Positions 42,500 to 54,310 of a stretch of DNA of 64,000 nucleotides are shown in pieces. The position numbers and the translations under genes are program-made. The notes under the pieces were generated by a model. It saw only the letters and a program-made list of their open reading frames with translations, was not told the DNA's origin and did no database searches. Location of the stretch: assembly GCA_963575745.1 (NCBI GenBank), contig CAUYUJ010017893.1, forward strand, positions 538,946-602,945, read 5' to 3'. How positions within the stretch are numbered: position 1 is the stretch's first letter; the number at the start of each line of letters is the position of its first letter. This DNA is from Prorocentrum cordatum. Lineage: Eukaryota; Sar; Dinophyceae; Prorocentrales; Prorocentraceae.

Positions 42500-44526
42500 T
42501 GGCAGCCCCCCCCCCCACCCCCCTCAAGCGCACATACAAGCGACCGATCGCCGCGCGTGGAAGGCTGCACTCAAATGGATGATGCACATTCAGAAGGAGC
42601 GTGATCGGTTGAAGACACTGGTGTCGCAGCTCCAGATGGCCAACGCGCTATGCAGCATCGAGCCGTGGCAATGCTCGGTACTTGTGCAGGCCCTCAGCGA
42701 GGTCAGCAGATTCCTGCGCAATGCAAGGCGAAGCCAGGTTGTTCTTCAACAATTGCCGCCTGGGGTTCAGAGTTCCCTTGGATCAGGCTTGCAGGTTCTT
42801 GTTGACACTCGCTTTCAGGAGCTCATGACTGTGATTGGCAAAGAGGCCAGACTTCGCAAGGAAGATCAGCGTGATACTTATCAAGCCTGGATTCGTTTTC
42901 AACGCGAGCGTTCAAGTCGGGCGCGTCGGTAGCACGCCGTGTTTCCAAGGTGCGACCGGTGGGCCATATCGTGTCCTTCCACCGACGGCCAGGTGGGGCG
43001 AGACCGCAGGCTCTCGCGAACCAGGACATGCAGACGTGGAGGGAGGTCTGGACCAAGCACGGGTGCTTGCCGCTGGATCCGCCAGCTGATGCAGACGGCT
43101 GGCCTCCCTTGCCTGGCATCGATGTTGCAACCATCAGGGAGGTGATTCTCACATTTCCCAAGAAGACCTCCGCGGGCCCATGTGTGCTCCATCCACGCCT
43201 GCTGTGGCACCTGTCTGATGAGGCTCTGGAGGTGCTGGTCGGTTTCTTTCGGCGATGCGAGGAGTTGCAAACTTGGCCTGCAGAGAGGTTCTGGTCGATG
43301 GCGTGTCGCATTCCGAAGGCTGATGAAGGTCATCGCTTGATTGCAGTAGCGCACGCAGTCCAGCGCATATGAGGTCGAGCCAGGCGAGAAATATCCCGAT
43401 CTTGGGAGGGGCGGAATCGCTGTGAGAATGTCTGGGGCAATCGGGCCCGCAGTGCCTTCAGCCACAACTTGGAGTCGGAGATTGCGGTTTTGCGAGGACA
43501 CTTCAGCGCTACAGTATTGTTGGATCTCACCAAGGCTTTCGACCTGGTAGGCTATCGCAGTTGTTTCGCGAAGGCCTCGTGCTGGGCTATCCACCTCGGA
43601 CGTTGTTCATGTTAATCCAGATGTACCGCCAGCCTAGACGACTCAAAGGCTATGGCACTTTCTCTGATCCGCTGCAGGTGGAACAGGGAATTCTGGCGGG
43701 CTGCACACACGCGGTTTGCATGCTGGAGGTGCTGACATTGCGAGCCCTGCTTCGGGTGCGTGAGGTACATGGAGCTTTGGTGCCTCGTGCTCTTGTTGAT
43801 GATGTCTCTGTGCAATATGTTGGCCCTGACTCTGCAGGTGTACGTGCTCTTGACGTTGCAGTTCGGCAAGACGAGTCGAGGGTGCTCGGCTCCTGCTTCA
43901 ACGATAAGAAGTCAGGGATGGTCGCGGCCACACCCTCGTCGCGCAGGCTCATCCGGGGCTCGAAGTTCCAGCAGCGGCCTTGGATGAGGAACTTGGGCCA
44001 CGAGACTATGGGGGCACGGCCGCTACGGTTGCAGGAGAAGGCGCGCTTGCGGGAACTGCAGAGGAGGCGGTGCAGGCTCCACATCTTTCGGCAGGTTGCT
44101 GGACGCAAGAACTCTGTGCTGTGGCGGGCTGGTGCTCAACCAGCCGTTGCTCATGGCGCAGGCGTGTCTGGAATAAATGATGCTGCCCTGGCCGTGGCAA
44201 GGTCCGTGGCTGCCACTATGGTTGGGGCGCCGCCGCAGGCGCACAAGACGGCATACCTGTATTGTCAGTGGCAGGTGCGGCATGATCCTATTTTTGATGC
44301 GACGACTGACCTTCTTTGTAGGCTGCACTGTTTTATCTGGGACAACCGAGTCTCGCTCAATTCGCTGCGGCATGCATGGTCAAGGTTGGCGGCGCGTGCG
44401 AGCTCAACAGGCTTCACCTGGGCTGCAGTACGAGGGCCACTAGGTGCCGCCTGGCTGACGCTGGGCCGTATCGGCTGGGCATTCATTGGCCCTCATCACT
44501 GGCGGGGCGATCAGTTTCATGATTAG
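42500..44526 (+). pseudogene. LINE ORF2 linker and reverse transcriptase
   Basis: A frame change at the C run near 42508-42525 leads into a helical linker (KWMMHIQKERDRLKTLVSQL). The RT begins near 43087 (FPKKTSAGPCVLHPRLLWHL, MACRIPKADEGHR) and has an in-frame TGA at 43370-43372. Motif A DLTKAFD lies at 43523-43543, followed by a frame change near 43552. Motif B QGILAGC is at 43685-43705 and motif C LVDDVS near 43792-43810, with both catalytic aspartates present. The thumb region (WDNRVSLNSLRHAWSRLAAR) runs to a stop at 44524-44526. Catalytic residues survive although the frame is broken three times, pointing to a fairly young copy or to sequencing indels. Confidence 0.8.
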
Positions 44527-44529
44527 GAT

Positions 44530-45852
44530 TTGCTCCGTGCGGCCCCTGCGGACATGAAGGTGCATTTGGAGGAATCCATCAGGCGCTGGCAGGTGCAGAG
44601 GTTGACGTACCATCTGCCGGCGCAGGAGGCGACTCATGATGTTTGGGAGCGTGCACTTCGTCTTGGCCTTCGTGTTTTGAGGCCGGCGCAGCTCGGAGCG
44701 CTGCGCGGGCTGTGGGCCGACCGCTACCCCGCGCCTACGCGCCTCGCCGCCTGGGGCAAGAACATTCGCCCACACTGCGCTGTCTGTCAATCGAATGACG
44801 GATCCTACGGGCACGTGTGGAGCGATTGTCCTGCTCTGCTGCACCCCGACGAGAGCGAACTGGCGGGAGGTTTCGAGGTTCTCTGTGAAAGACACGGTTC
44901 TCATCGGGATGCTCTGCGAGCTATTGGACACCGCCCCCTGACGGATCCCGACTTTGAAAGCCTGTAGTTGAGCTATGGTATCCCGAAACTGCCTATCCAG
45001 CTTCCGTCCCCACCTGATGTCTCTGAGGTCTTGGAGGGGGGGGGGGCGTTGGGGGTGATTGGGGTCCTGTGATCTTTGGGGATGGAAGCACCCAGAGCCC
45101 AGTGGTGCCCGAAGTTAAGCGTGCAGGGTGGGCAATCGTTCAGTTCAACGAGGAGCTCCTTCCTGTTCGGGCGGTATATGGGTCCCTGGAGGGGGCTGTA
45201 CAGACTGCAAGCAGAGCTGAGAGAACCGCACTTCTGCAGGCAATGAAAAGGCACCCGGCCTTGCAGGTTGTTGTTTCTGACTTGGTGTCCCTGGCCCAAG
45301 AGGGCCAATATCCTGGGATCCTGAGCTGGCTTGCGGCATGGAAAAATATGCTGCTATCTGGAGAAGTTTTTCTTTTCGCAGGCCACACGCAGGCCCCCTG
45401 AGTACCCTCCTCCCACCTTCGTTTGGGCCCCCGCTCACCTCACCTTGGAGCAGGTCCTAGAAAAAAGGTTGGATCCGATCACTTGGATCGGCAACGCATG
45501 GGCCGATATGTTTGCGAAGTTGGCTTCGGCCCGTGTCATGATCGCTCGGGTGACGGCGGAGGCGGTTGCGGGGGAGCTTAAGTTTCATCGTTCCACTATC
45601 GAGTACATCTCTTGGGCTGCTGCCAGGTTTGCGAGGCTAAGGCGGAGGACGGACTTCCAGCCTCCTCCGAGCGTCGCTCGGCAGCAGCCCCCGCCCAGGC
45701 TCAGTCTTCACGGGCACACCTTTTATCTCGATGAGGCCTCGGGCGAAGTACGTTGCGTGTCATGCTTTGCTGGGGCGTGGACCCCCAGCACGCTGATTCA
45801 TTTGTGTAGCGGCCCCCCAAGTTTTGCCGACCCACCGCCCTCACGGCCTTGA
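44530..45852 (+). pseudogene. LINE ORF2 zinc knuckle and RNase H
   Basis: After a helical part (YHLPAQEATHDVWERALRLG) comes CAVCQSNDGSYGHVWSDC, a C-x2-C-x8-H-x4-C knuckle with exactly the spacing found in the element at 2-1529. A TAG at 44965-44967 and the G run at 45038-45047 break the frame. RNase H starts at FGDGS (45075-45089), with AERTALLQAM and VVSDLVSLAQ supplying the second and third acidic positions. A last frame change near 45380 leads to FVWAPAHL and GNAWADMFAKLAS. The D-E-D core plus the late H and D are all visible. A short Cys pair (RCVSC) follows before the stop at 45850-45852. Confidence 0.75.
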
Positions 45853-46396
45853 AGGGCCAGGAGTGGCGTCGTGTTCGTATTCGGGCGAGGCCTGTGAAGG
45901 CTGCTGCGGTGGCTGATGCAGACCAGGCCCTTGTGGATGCTGGCCTGCTCACGCCACTTCCCACTCCTGGAAACTCCGCAGGGGACGAGGGTGAGGCGGC
46001 CATTCGTGAATTTGCTGAGCGTGGTCACGCGATTGAAAGGTACGGTCGTGTGTTGATCTGCTCTCTCTGTGTGCTGGTGTTGTGCTGCTTCCGCATGGCG
46101 TTCCGCGGTCGTTCCAGGCCAAATGTCAGGGGGCGTCCAAAGTGCCGTCTACGAGGGACAAGCAGCTGCGGAAGCTCTCGAAGGCCTCGACAGGACTCCA
46201 TCCGACCACGGGTGAGTGCCTCGAGGAGCCTCGTCCAGCTACTCCCTCTTCGCTGACTCCTCCCTGCCCATCTCACTGCCTTGTGCCGAGGGCCCCCCGT
46301 GCGGAGGAGGCCACGTCGTCGGGGGCGGGGGAGGCGCTGGTGGAGCGGGCGGGGGGGGTCTCGCGGCGGATGGGGAGTTCTGATGATTCTGACTAA
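45849..46396 (+). pseudogene. LINE ORF2 C-terminal Cys motif
   Basis: Reads RRVRIRARPVKAAAVADADQ and then HAIERYGRVLICSLC, with a frame change near 46090 to FQAKCQGASKVPSTRDKQLR, and GLHPTTGECL. The pattern C-x2-C ... K-C-x-G ... L ... G-x-HP-x-TG also ends the LINE fragment at 2-1529 (CRRC ... EGCKP ... GRHPSTG), so it is a family feature. TAA at 46394-46396 closes it. Confidence 0.6.
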
Positions 46397-47600
46397 TTAA
46401 TGACATCGGCCATGACGACGGGTTTCCGTGGTCTCGGCCGACGCCGCTGCCGCCATTGGTGGCAGCCATCGCCTCAGCCTGTGGGCGTCCGTTACCCTGC
46501 GGACGCCTCCCAGTCGGCGCCCACCTCTTCTTCCTCCTCCTCTTCTTCCTCCTTCTCATCTGGTTCCTCCTCCATCCCCCCCTCTTCGGGTACAACACCT
46601 TCCCAGCCTTGATTCCACCGCGTGCTACCCCACATGCCTGATTATGGCAACTCGCTTGGGCATCGTTTCTGGATGGTCTGGTGGGGTTACGCGAAGCATC
46701 TAGAAATGAGCGCAAGCAGACATAGCGAGAAAGAAGAGAGAGAGAGAGAGAGGACGAGGGTGGTGGTTGTGGGGGGGAACAAGAGCGAGAGAGAGAGAGA
46801 GGGAGAGAGAGCGAGAGAGAGAGAGAGAGAAGGAGAAAGAGAGAGAGAGAGAGAAAGAAAGAGAGAGAGAGAGAGAGACAGGCATAAACGGGAAACGCGT
46901 GTGGGGTTCTTCGGCCTGACAAAACCAGCCGCAACGCGGGTAGGAGAAGGGGGGGTACGAAGATAATGAAAGAGACGAGAAGGGCGGGAACGAGAGCAGG
47001 ATATACACGGGACTGCACTCTTATGTGTATGTGTATATATATGTACATATATACATATATAGATATACGCACCCTGTACGACCACCCGTCGGGTGAAAAG
47101 GGGGGTGGGGCGGTTGGGGGGAAGAACCAGCAGCTGGCAAATGCGATGGGTGTGATGATGATGCTGGTGACGCGCCCTCGAGTTGGCGACGACGCGTGGT
47201 GATGATGATACGCTGCGATATAATGTCACTATCGTTCTCAATATCGATCTCGGTTTCGATCTATCGATGTGATTATCGATCTCACTATCAATTCCTCTAT
47301 AGATCCGCCGATCGATATCACGATCGATCTCACAACCAACGTCACAATCAACCTCACTGTCGTTCTAACTGTTGATCTCTCTATCCACACCATTTTACCG
47401 ACCTCCTCATTATCAATCTCACTATCGACTTCACTTTCGATACCAAGGCGGGACACCCACGGCCACCGCTGACGGAACACCGACGGGACACCAACGGGAC
47501 ACCACGGCGGGACACCCCGGGGCCACCGCGCGCCCACGGGGGGCGGAGGGGCGGTCCACTGCATCCGGATCGCCCTAGCGACGGCGATGTCATTCCTCTA
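46397..47600. repeat. (GA)n, TATA repeats and degenerate 12-bp TCGATCTCACTA units
   Basis: GA-rich tract 46726-46881, CATATATA stretch 47025-47065, TCGATCTCAC-type units 47235-47440, and CGGGACACC-type units 47450-47520. No gene seen. Confidence 0.8.
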
Positions 47601-48072
47601 GCGCGCCCACGCAACTTCGCCTCGCACACGCGCACAACACGGCTACGAAGCCGAAACCGAGTTCCCGGTGGGGGGCTCTCCGTTCCAGTGCGATCTAAGC
47701 CCCCACCCTCCGATAGAGAGAGGGAGAGAGAGAGAGTGAGAGAGCTTACCAAAGATGAATGTACAGAACGCGACACATAGATCAGCTAGCAAGCACTGCT
47801 TCTACAATTGGCTGCATAACCTCCTGCGGGAGGCAGGCGAAGCAACGATGGGTCGGTGGTGGTGGAAGAACGTGAGAGCCAACCACCTCAGCAAGCCGGC
47901 CAAGAAAGCCGAATAGAGCTGGGAGGCAAAGGAGGAGAGGGAATGAGAAGAGGAGGGACAAGATGGAGATGAGGAGGATGGAGATGAGGTAGACGAGGAG
48001 CATGGGGGTGAAGCCTTCATGCTCCCTCCACCCGCTCCTCCCCTCCCCGTCCTCCACCCCCCTCCATCCGCC

Positions 48073-48190
48073 CCCTCCCACAGGCGCCTTGGCCAAGCAA
48101 ATCCAATCCCCACTTGTCGTCGGCGCTCTTCTTCACCAGCTTGACAGAAAAATCCTTGGACTCGAAGTCCTCCTGGGTGGAGGGGGGTGC
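48073..48190 (-). CDS. Candidate exon, start of a PDZ-like domain
   Basis: The minus strand reads STQEDFESKDFSVKLVKKSA then DDKWGLDL, followed by a GTGGGA donor. F-x-V-x-L followed by a Gly-Leu-Asp strand is how many dinoflagellate PDZ-like domains begin. This is recognition by pattern only, and no second exon was found. Confidence 0.3.
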
Positions 48191-49385
48191 AGAGGCAAGA
48201 CCATCACGTCACCGAAGACGGTCCAAACTGGCGCCTGGCATGGCGCCCGCCTGTGGGTGAACAGCCGGAGCAGAGGCAGGAAGGAAGCGAGGCAGAGGGA
48301 GCGGAGGCGAGGAATGAGGACGAGATGCAGAGAGAGCGGAGGACAGGACAGGACGTCCGCATGAGGGGGTCAACGTCAATGTGCCCGCTAAGGTGCAGTG
48401 GAGAGCATATGCGTAATACCCCTGCGTGAGTGTTACGCAGCAAAGACTCGACCGCCCTTCGACATCTTATCGAGGGAACTGCCACGGCCTGCGCAGAGGC
48501 GTGCGCAGAGAGCAGAGGGACACGAGGGAGGCGGAACATACAGCCTCGAGGGAGCCGAGCAGAAAGACGCTGGAGGCTGATCCGGCGTCCGTCGCACCGT
48601 GGGGCAAGACAAAGAGAACGAGAAACTGGCGAGCGCAAGCCCAGACGATCCCACCGCCGGGTCAACGGCATCAGCCAACGACTTACTTCCGATATACGGT
48701 GCAAGCTGGGCGCGCATGCGTCAGGATGTAAACAATCCCGTCGGAAACTACGACTCACCCGCAGCCCGCCGCGCGGTTCGCCCGACGGCAATAAATTCGC
48801 GACCAAATCATGCTGTTTAGAAAAAGAAAAGTCGATACCCGCGGCTGGCAATCATACATTTGCTCTTGGGAAAATCATTGTGCATCCCAACCGCGGTGCC
48901 TCCTCACTCTGATCCGTGACTTCGAGGGCTACGTGCTTATCGATATACACATGTGTACGCAAGCTCAGATATAGCATGATTCGCGCTTGCATCCTGTACT
49001 AGATGGATGTGTGTACGCACGGAAGCTCATGTTCAAACATGCGCACGCGCGCAGATCTAGAAACTCACCGCGCACATACAGGCACCCGAATGCTGCATCG
49101 ATCGCCAACACCATCACGAACACCGACGTCACCGACCTTACCCTCGACAGCACCAATAGCGTGAAACCCTACGTCATCGACATCAACCTCGACATCACCA
49201 GTGCTGGCAATAGCGGTGGGCATCGTGGCAACCAACTGCGCACACATAAATTTGTATTCCGATGTTGGTTCGCGTGGCGAGTGGATTCCACTCTGCTTAT
49301 GGCTTCGCCATGGGGGCGGAATGTATGTAGTGTGAGCTATGTGATGTAAGCTACCGGGTGCGAGCAAGGGGAGCGACAGCTACGC
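48191..49385. other. No gene recognised
   Basis: Overlapping frames of about 160-215 codons on both strands near 48200-48900 have no visible domain and cannot be separated from chance. Confidence 0.5.
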
Positions 49386-49389
49386 GCTG

Positions 49390-50020
49390 TAATATTCCAA
49401 GCCGTCAGGGATACTTCAGGAATCCGTAAGGATCCAAAGGAATCCCCCAAGGATCTTTCAGGACTCCGCAAAAATCCGAACGAACTCCCGAAACCAATAG
49501 AAATCCTCGAGAATCCTTCAGGCATCTTTCCGGAATCCGCAAAACTCTTTCAAACCCCTCGAGGATCCCTCAGGAATCCGCCAGAACACTTCAGGAAACC
49601 TTCATGAATCCTCTGGAATGCATAGACTCCCTGAGGAATCCTGAAGAGTTCTTCAAGGATCCTTCGAGGGTCCTTCAGGAATCCGCAAAAACCCTCAAGA
49701 CCCCTCAAGAATCTCCGAGAATCCTTTGTAGGAATCCTTCAAGGATTCTTCAATAATGCCTCCAGAACCCTTACAAAGAGTCCACAGAAAACTTCGAGAA
49801 TCCTAAAAGGAATCCTTCAGGAAGCAGCAAGAATCATCAAAAACCCTGACGCACCCTTCAGAAATCCTCGAGAATCGTTCCGGAATCCAACAAGAATCCC
49901 CCAGAACCCTTGCACCCGTCAGGTCCCCTCAGGAATCCTTCAGGAAACCACAAGAATCCTGCAAATCCAAGGAAGCTGAAGCAAACGTTCCTGGATGCAC
50001 TCTGGTGTTCGCCTCGTAAG
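49390..50020. repeat. GGAATCC minisatellite, orientation 1
   Basis: Degenerate units of about 10-12 bp built on (C)AGGAATCCTTCAG. AGGAATCC-type motifs dominate on the plus strand. Confidence 0.85.
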
Positions 50021-50299
50021 AATACAAAAAAAGCCTACACGTTGCGATCAGTCCGCTTCCTGTGGCCGTAATCGGTCCGAAGTGGTCAATGAACGGTCCG
50101 AAATGGTCGCGATCGGTCTTATCCCCCCCTGCCACCGACATGCCTCGGAATCCCTACGGGGATCCCGTTGAAAGAATACCATAGAACGGAATATGATCTC
50201 TGGAAGTTCACCGACGTCGAAGCATGTCCGCGTGGCCGAAACGAAGTTCAGGTGGGAACTCTGTCGGACCATGGTTTCCTGGCGATTGTTGACGGATGC

Positions 50300-51180
50300 T
50301 GTCATTTGGATTTCTTATGGTAGAACTCCTGATTGGGGATTCCCTATTATGGACTCCCTTACTCGGGCTGCCTTACAGAGGACTCCCTGTTAACTATTCG
50401 TTACCTATGATGTCTTACTACGGTTTCCTTACTGGGGGTTTCAGGGCAGCGGTTGTTGACTGAGGACTCCCTGAGGACAATTTCTGAAAGAGAGCGTATT
50501 ACTCGGAATCAAAACTAAAGTTATGTCACACAAGATTCCCTGTTCAGAATTCTTTACTGAAGAGTCCTAACGGAAAAAGGGCGTAGATAAGAATTCATTG
50601 CTTTAGGATTCCCGATAAAGGATCCCTTAGTAAGGCATCATTTAACAAAGAATCCCGACTAAGGATTCACAACTTAAGATTCCTTACTCGGAATTCCTTC
50701 GTGAGCATTTTCTGCTGAAGACTCTTTATGCTGAATTCCTTTCTTAGGATTCCAAACTAAGAATTCCGCACTAAACATGCCAATTCACGAGTCCCGACTG
50801 GTACCTCTGTATCAAAGACTCCCGAACGAAAGGATCCCCCATGATTTCCAGCTCAGGATTTCTCCTCTCAAGGCTTCCCGACAAAAGACTTCCGTACAAG
50901 TGACCCCTTACTACGGATTCCCCAAGATGGATGCTTAGCAACAAGCACCCGACGAACATTTCCGACTAACTATTCCTGATAAAGAACTCCGTGCGAAGGA
51001 CTGCCGACCCACAGTTCCTTATCAGGCATTCCTTATTCAGGAACCCCGGCTAAGGATTTATTGCGGGGATCTCTTACCAGGGAATCCTCAATCAGGATTC
51101 CCAAATGCGGATTCCTCTGTGACTGCTGCCTTGCCAAGGATTCCTGATCAAGGATTCCCAGCTATGGATTCCTTCCTGAA
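50300..51180. repeat. GGATTCC minisatellite, orientation 2
   Basis: Here the plus strand carries GGATTCC (the reverse complement of GGAATCC) in units such as AAGGATTCCTTACT. The composition is AT-richer than in the flanking blocks. Confidence 0.85.
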
Positions 51181-51438
51181 TTGAAGTCGCTGAGTTTCTT
51201 GCAGAGCGGCGGGGCCACGTGCCCACATGGTCACGGTGATGATGGTGATGATGTGCGCCAGTGCCGCCGGCTGTCCGTAGCTCTGTGGGACCGCCGTAAC
51301 AAGAGCAACCCGCCGAATGTCAGGGAAATTGACCTTGCCATGAAGCAGCGCCTGCGGGAACAACGTTCTTCCTGCCTTGACGACGCGGGCCCTAGTTCCT
51401 CACACCGCGTGAACTGCGTATTCTTGAACGCGAGTTAG
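51181..51438 (+). CDS. Small ORF between minisatellite blocks, unknown
   Basis: 85 codons with natural composition after residue 20 (RRLSVALWDRRNKSNPPNVR, then EIDLAMKQRLREQR). It is the only non-repetitive segment between two minisatellite blocks. It could be an exon or an old insertion. No domain is recognised. Confidence 0.25.
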   Translation: MKSLSFLQSGGATCPHGHGDDGDDVRQCRRLSVALWDRRNKSNPPNVREIDLAMKQRLREQRSSCLDDAGPSSSHRVNCVFLNAS

Positions 51439-51439
51439 A

Positions 51440-52330
51440 ACCAATCGGAAACAAGAAGAAAGCCTTAGGTATTCTTCAGAAGTCCTAGAGGAAACCTCGG
51501 GCATCCTGGAGGCGCATCAGAAATGCAGAAAGAGCCTGAACAATCCTCGAACCACCCGTGGGAATGCTCTGGAATCCTGCAGGCAACATCCACGAATCTC
51601 CTGGGCATCCACGAGAACCCTTGAGGAATCCCCCCAGGAAGCCCCCGGAATCACCAGGACCCCACCAGAGTCCCTCACGACTCGTCAGGAATCCTTCTCA
51701 GGGCCTCGGGAGCCCGCAGGAATCGGGAATACTGGAGCAGACTTGTGACATCCTCAAGGACCCGCAGCAACCGCAGGAATCCCTCATGAACCTCGAGAAC
51801 TTGGGGATTCCTTTAGGGATCTTCCAGGGTCCTTCTGGAAACTTCGGAATCCTGGAGGCATTCTGAAGACGTGTTCAAAGCCATGAAAAACACGCCTTGA
51901 AAACCGAAAGGAATCCTCATGGATCCGTCAGGAACCCTCAATGATCATTCAACATACTGAAGGAAATAACAGGAATCCTGCAAAGATCGTTCTGGCGTCC
52001 TCCGACAATATACTTCAGGAGTCCATCTGAGATCCCCTGAAATCCTTCACGAATCCTCAGGAACCCTCTCAGGAAACCAACGAGATCTTTTAGGAAGCCA
52101 AAGGGATCCGCAATAATCAGAAAAAGAACCGAACAAAAATGTTTCGAATCCTTGAGGCATCCTGAGAATCATCCGGAATTCCGAAGGAGCCTGTTAGGAA
52201 CACTTTCCAAGAACTCTTCAGGCATCCCTTCAGAAACCGGCAGGCCTCATTCAGCGACCTTCAGAAAGCCTGCAAGAATCCGCGGAGATTCACCAGACTC
52301 CTCAACGATACTTTTGAAAATCATCGGAAT
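51440..52330. repeat. GGAATCC minisatellite, orientation 1 again
   Basis: Same motif type and strand as 49390-50020, with more CATCC and AACCC variants. Confidence 0.85.
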
Positions 52331-52470
52331 TCCTGTGGGGCCTTCTGACACCAACACTCACACCGCAACAGACCCCAGGGGACCTCTCGCCCCCCTTGGG
52401 GATCTGTTGAGGTGTCGGTGTTGGTAGGGCGGTGGGGGGGGGAGACGGGCCGCCAATGCACGTGCCCATT

Positions 52471-52525
<55 letters not shown>
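52471..52525. repeat. (AAC)n microsatellite
   Basis: About 18 near-perfect AAC triplets. Confidence 0.97.
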
Positions 52526-52739
52526 GCAGCAAGAACTACAACAATCAACCCTCATGCGCGATGTTTCCACACGAAGCATGCGACCTTCATGATAGCCATC
52601 CCCTATCATGGGTGACTATTGTCCTATGTTCTATAGCGGGGTCCCTTAATCCCATTCCCAGATCTCCCGCCCAATGAGGTCTATCAGACACCTCCTCCGA
52701 AGAATTCCATCGTATCCCGCCTCGAAAACGCATGCCTCG

Positions 52740-53525
52740 AAAACGTATCCCGCCACGCTGCGCCGATGCGAGACCGCCAGTGGAGCCCCAGCCAAGGGTA
52801 AAGCACAAGGAAGTATCGAGCGACAGGATTGCCTTGGTGGAGATGGGGACTGTCGGCGGTGAGGAGAGGACGTGGCCCTGAATAGAAAGGGAAGAAGCCT
52901 CGAGCAGGGCCGCTGTTGTTGGTGGGAGCAGCGCAAATGCTGAAGAGAGTAGGGCGCCAGTCCAGCATAAAATAAAACGAAGTCTCCAGCGGGAACGCTG
53001 GTTTTGTTGGGACGGCGGTTGTCGGCGGCGAGGAAGAACACCGCTTTGAGTAAGAAGGGAGCAAGTCTCGAGCGGGAGCCGTGGTCTTGTCGAGACGGGG
53101 GCTGTCGGCGGCGAGGAAGAGCACCGTCCTGAGGAAAAAGGAGGAAGTCTCGAGCGGGAGCGTTGTTCTTGCTGGGAGCGGCGCCAATTCAAAAGAGAGT
53201 AGGGCGCCAGTCCAGCGTAAACAGGAGGAAGTCTCTGGCGGGAGCGCTGGCTTTGTCGGGACGGCGGTTTTCGGCGGCGAGGAGGAGCACCACCTTGAGT
53301 TAAAAAAGGGAGGAAGTCTCGAGCGGAAGTTGTTGTTGCTGGGGGCGGCGCCGATGAGAGAAAGAGTAGCGCGCCAGTCCAAGGTAAAACGGGAGGAAGT
53401 CTCGAGCGGTAGCGCTGGTTTTGTTCGGACGGCGGCTTTCGGCGGCGAGCAAAAGCACGGGCCCTAAGTGAAAAAGGAGGAAGTCTCGAACGGGAGCGTT
53501 GTTATTGTTGGGGGGACCATTCTGG
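52740..53525. repeat. 83-bp tandem repeat with 166-bp higher-order pattern
   Basis: The block GGAGGAAGTCTCGAGCGGGA recurs near 52893, 52977, 53058, 53139, 53223, 53308, 53390 and 53473 (80-86 bp apart). Alternate units continue as TTGTCGGGACGGCGG or as TTGCTGGGAGCGGCGCC, so two variants alternate. Open frames here reflect the array. Confidence 0.9.
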
Positions 53526-53769
53526 CGCCCCACCAATCTGCTTGAGCGTGAGCCTCATTTTGAATGAACATGTCGCCGGCGCCGAGGCGAGAGCGCCTAC
53601 GCGCCTGGGGGGTCCAACAATAATAATTGATTAGTTATTAACATTCAATGACAAAGACAACAACGACACCGACAACGCAACGCAACACCAACAACAACCC
53701 GCGCAGAAAATCACATTTTAACGACGCACTCATGGACAATGAATAACCGTTCGGCGCCCTCCCTGTGAT

Positions 53770-54310
53770 ATATCGGTACATCTATATTTACACAGTTATA
53801 CATTTGTGTATATATATATATACACAGAGGTGCGCACTGCCCCTCGTGCATTACACCACGTAGCTACGCATCCACAGTGCAATGAACTGCTGTGTGGGGT
53901 CCTGGCACGCAGAGACGTTCAGACTGAGCAGCTGTAGAGGTACTTGCGACCACGGTCAGGATGATGCAGCATATCGTATATAGTAGAAGGGTTTACAGCG
54001 CGAAGGGTAGCGAGGGGGGGAGAGGAGAGAGTAGAAAGGAGAAAGAAAACGGCAGAGAGAGAGGGTCGAAAGAGTAGAGACGTGTCTACACAGATCTATG
54101 TATGCACGGATGCATCCTTGCACACGTGATGACACCGCGCATGTCCAACGTCTGAATATACCCCTTTCGTCCAATAGCGTTTCCATGCGAGCCGAACCAG
54201 CGGTACCATCGCAAACAATGCACGCAACAAGTACACGTGCGTGCACGCACGAGTGCACCGCTCTATATAGATATACATATATACATACATACATATACAC
54301 ATATCCATAA
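53770..54310. repeat. TATA/CATA simple repeats
   Basis: TATATA run at 53808-53824 and ATACATATATACATAC at 54270-54300, separated by ordinary sequence. No gene recognised from 53526 to 55284; a minus-strand frame at 54606-54926 has natural composition but no domain. Confidence 0.7.

Larger units (their letters stand above)
39337..46396 (+). mobile_element. Near full-length LINE beginning at a spliced-leader relic
   Basis: The order is spliced leader (39337-39358), ORF1 with a RanBP2-type finger, then ORF2 with APE endonuclease, RT, zinc knuckle, RNase H and a C-terminal Cys motif, about 7.06 kb. The 3' end beyond 46396 is not defined; I see no poly-A. Several frame breaks coincide with G or C runs (near 39471, 40847, 41307, 42508, 45038). 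Others are plain stops (43370-43372, 44965-44967). It probably inserted as a reverse-transcribed, trans-spliced mRNA. Confidence 0.85.

Noticed and set aside
52587-53467. Several 130-230-codon ORFs with FFLAADNR/SSPPT-like repeats
   Set aside because: They follow the 83-bp tandem repeat exactly, so the apparent protein repeats are satellite artefacts.
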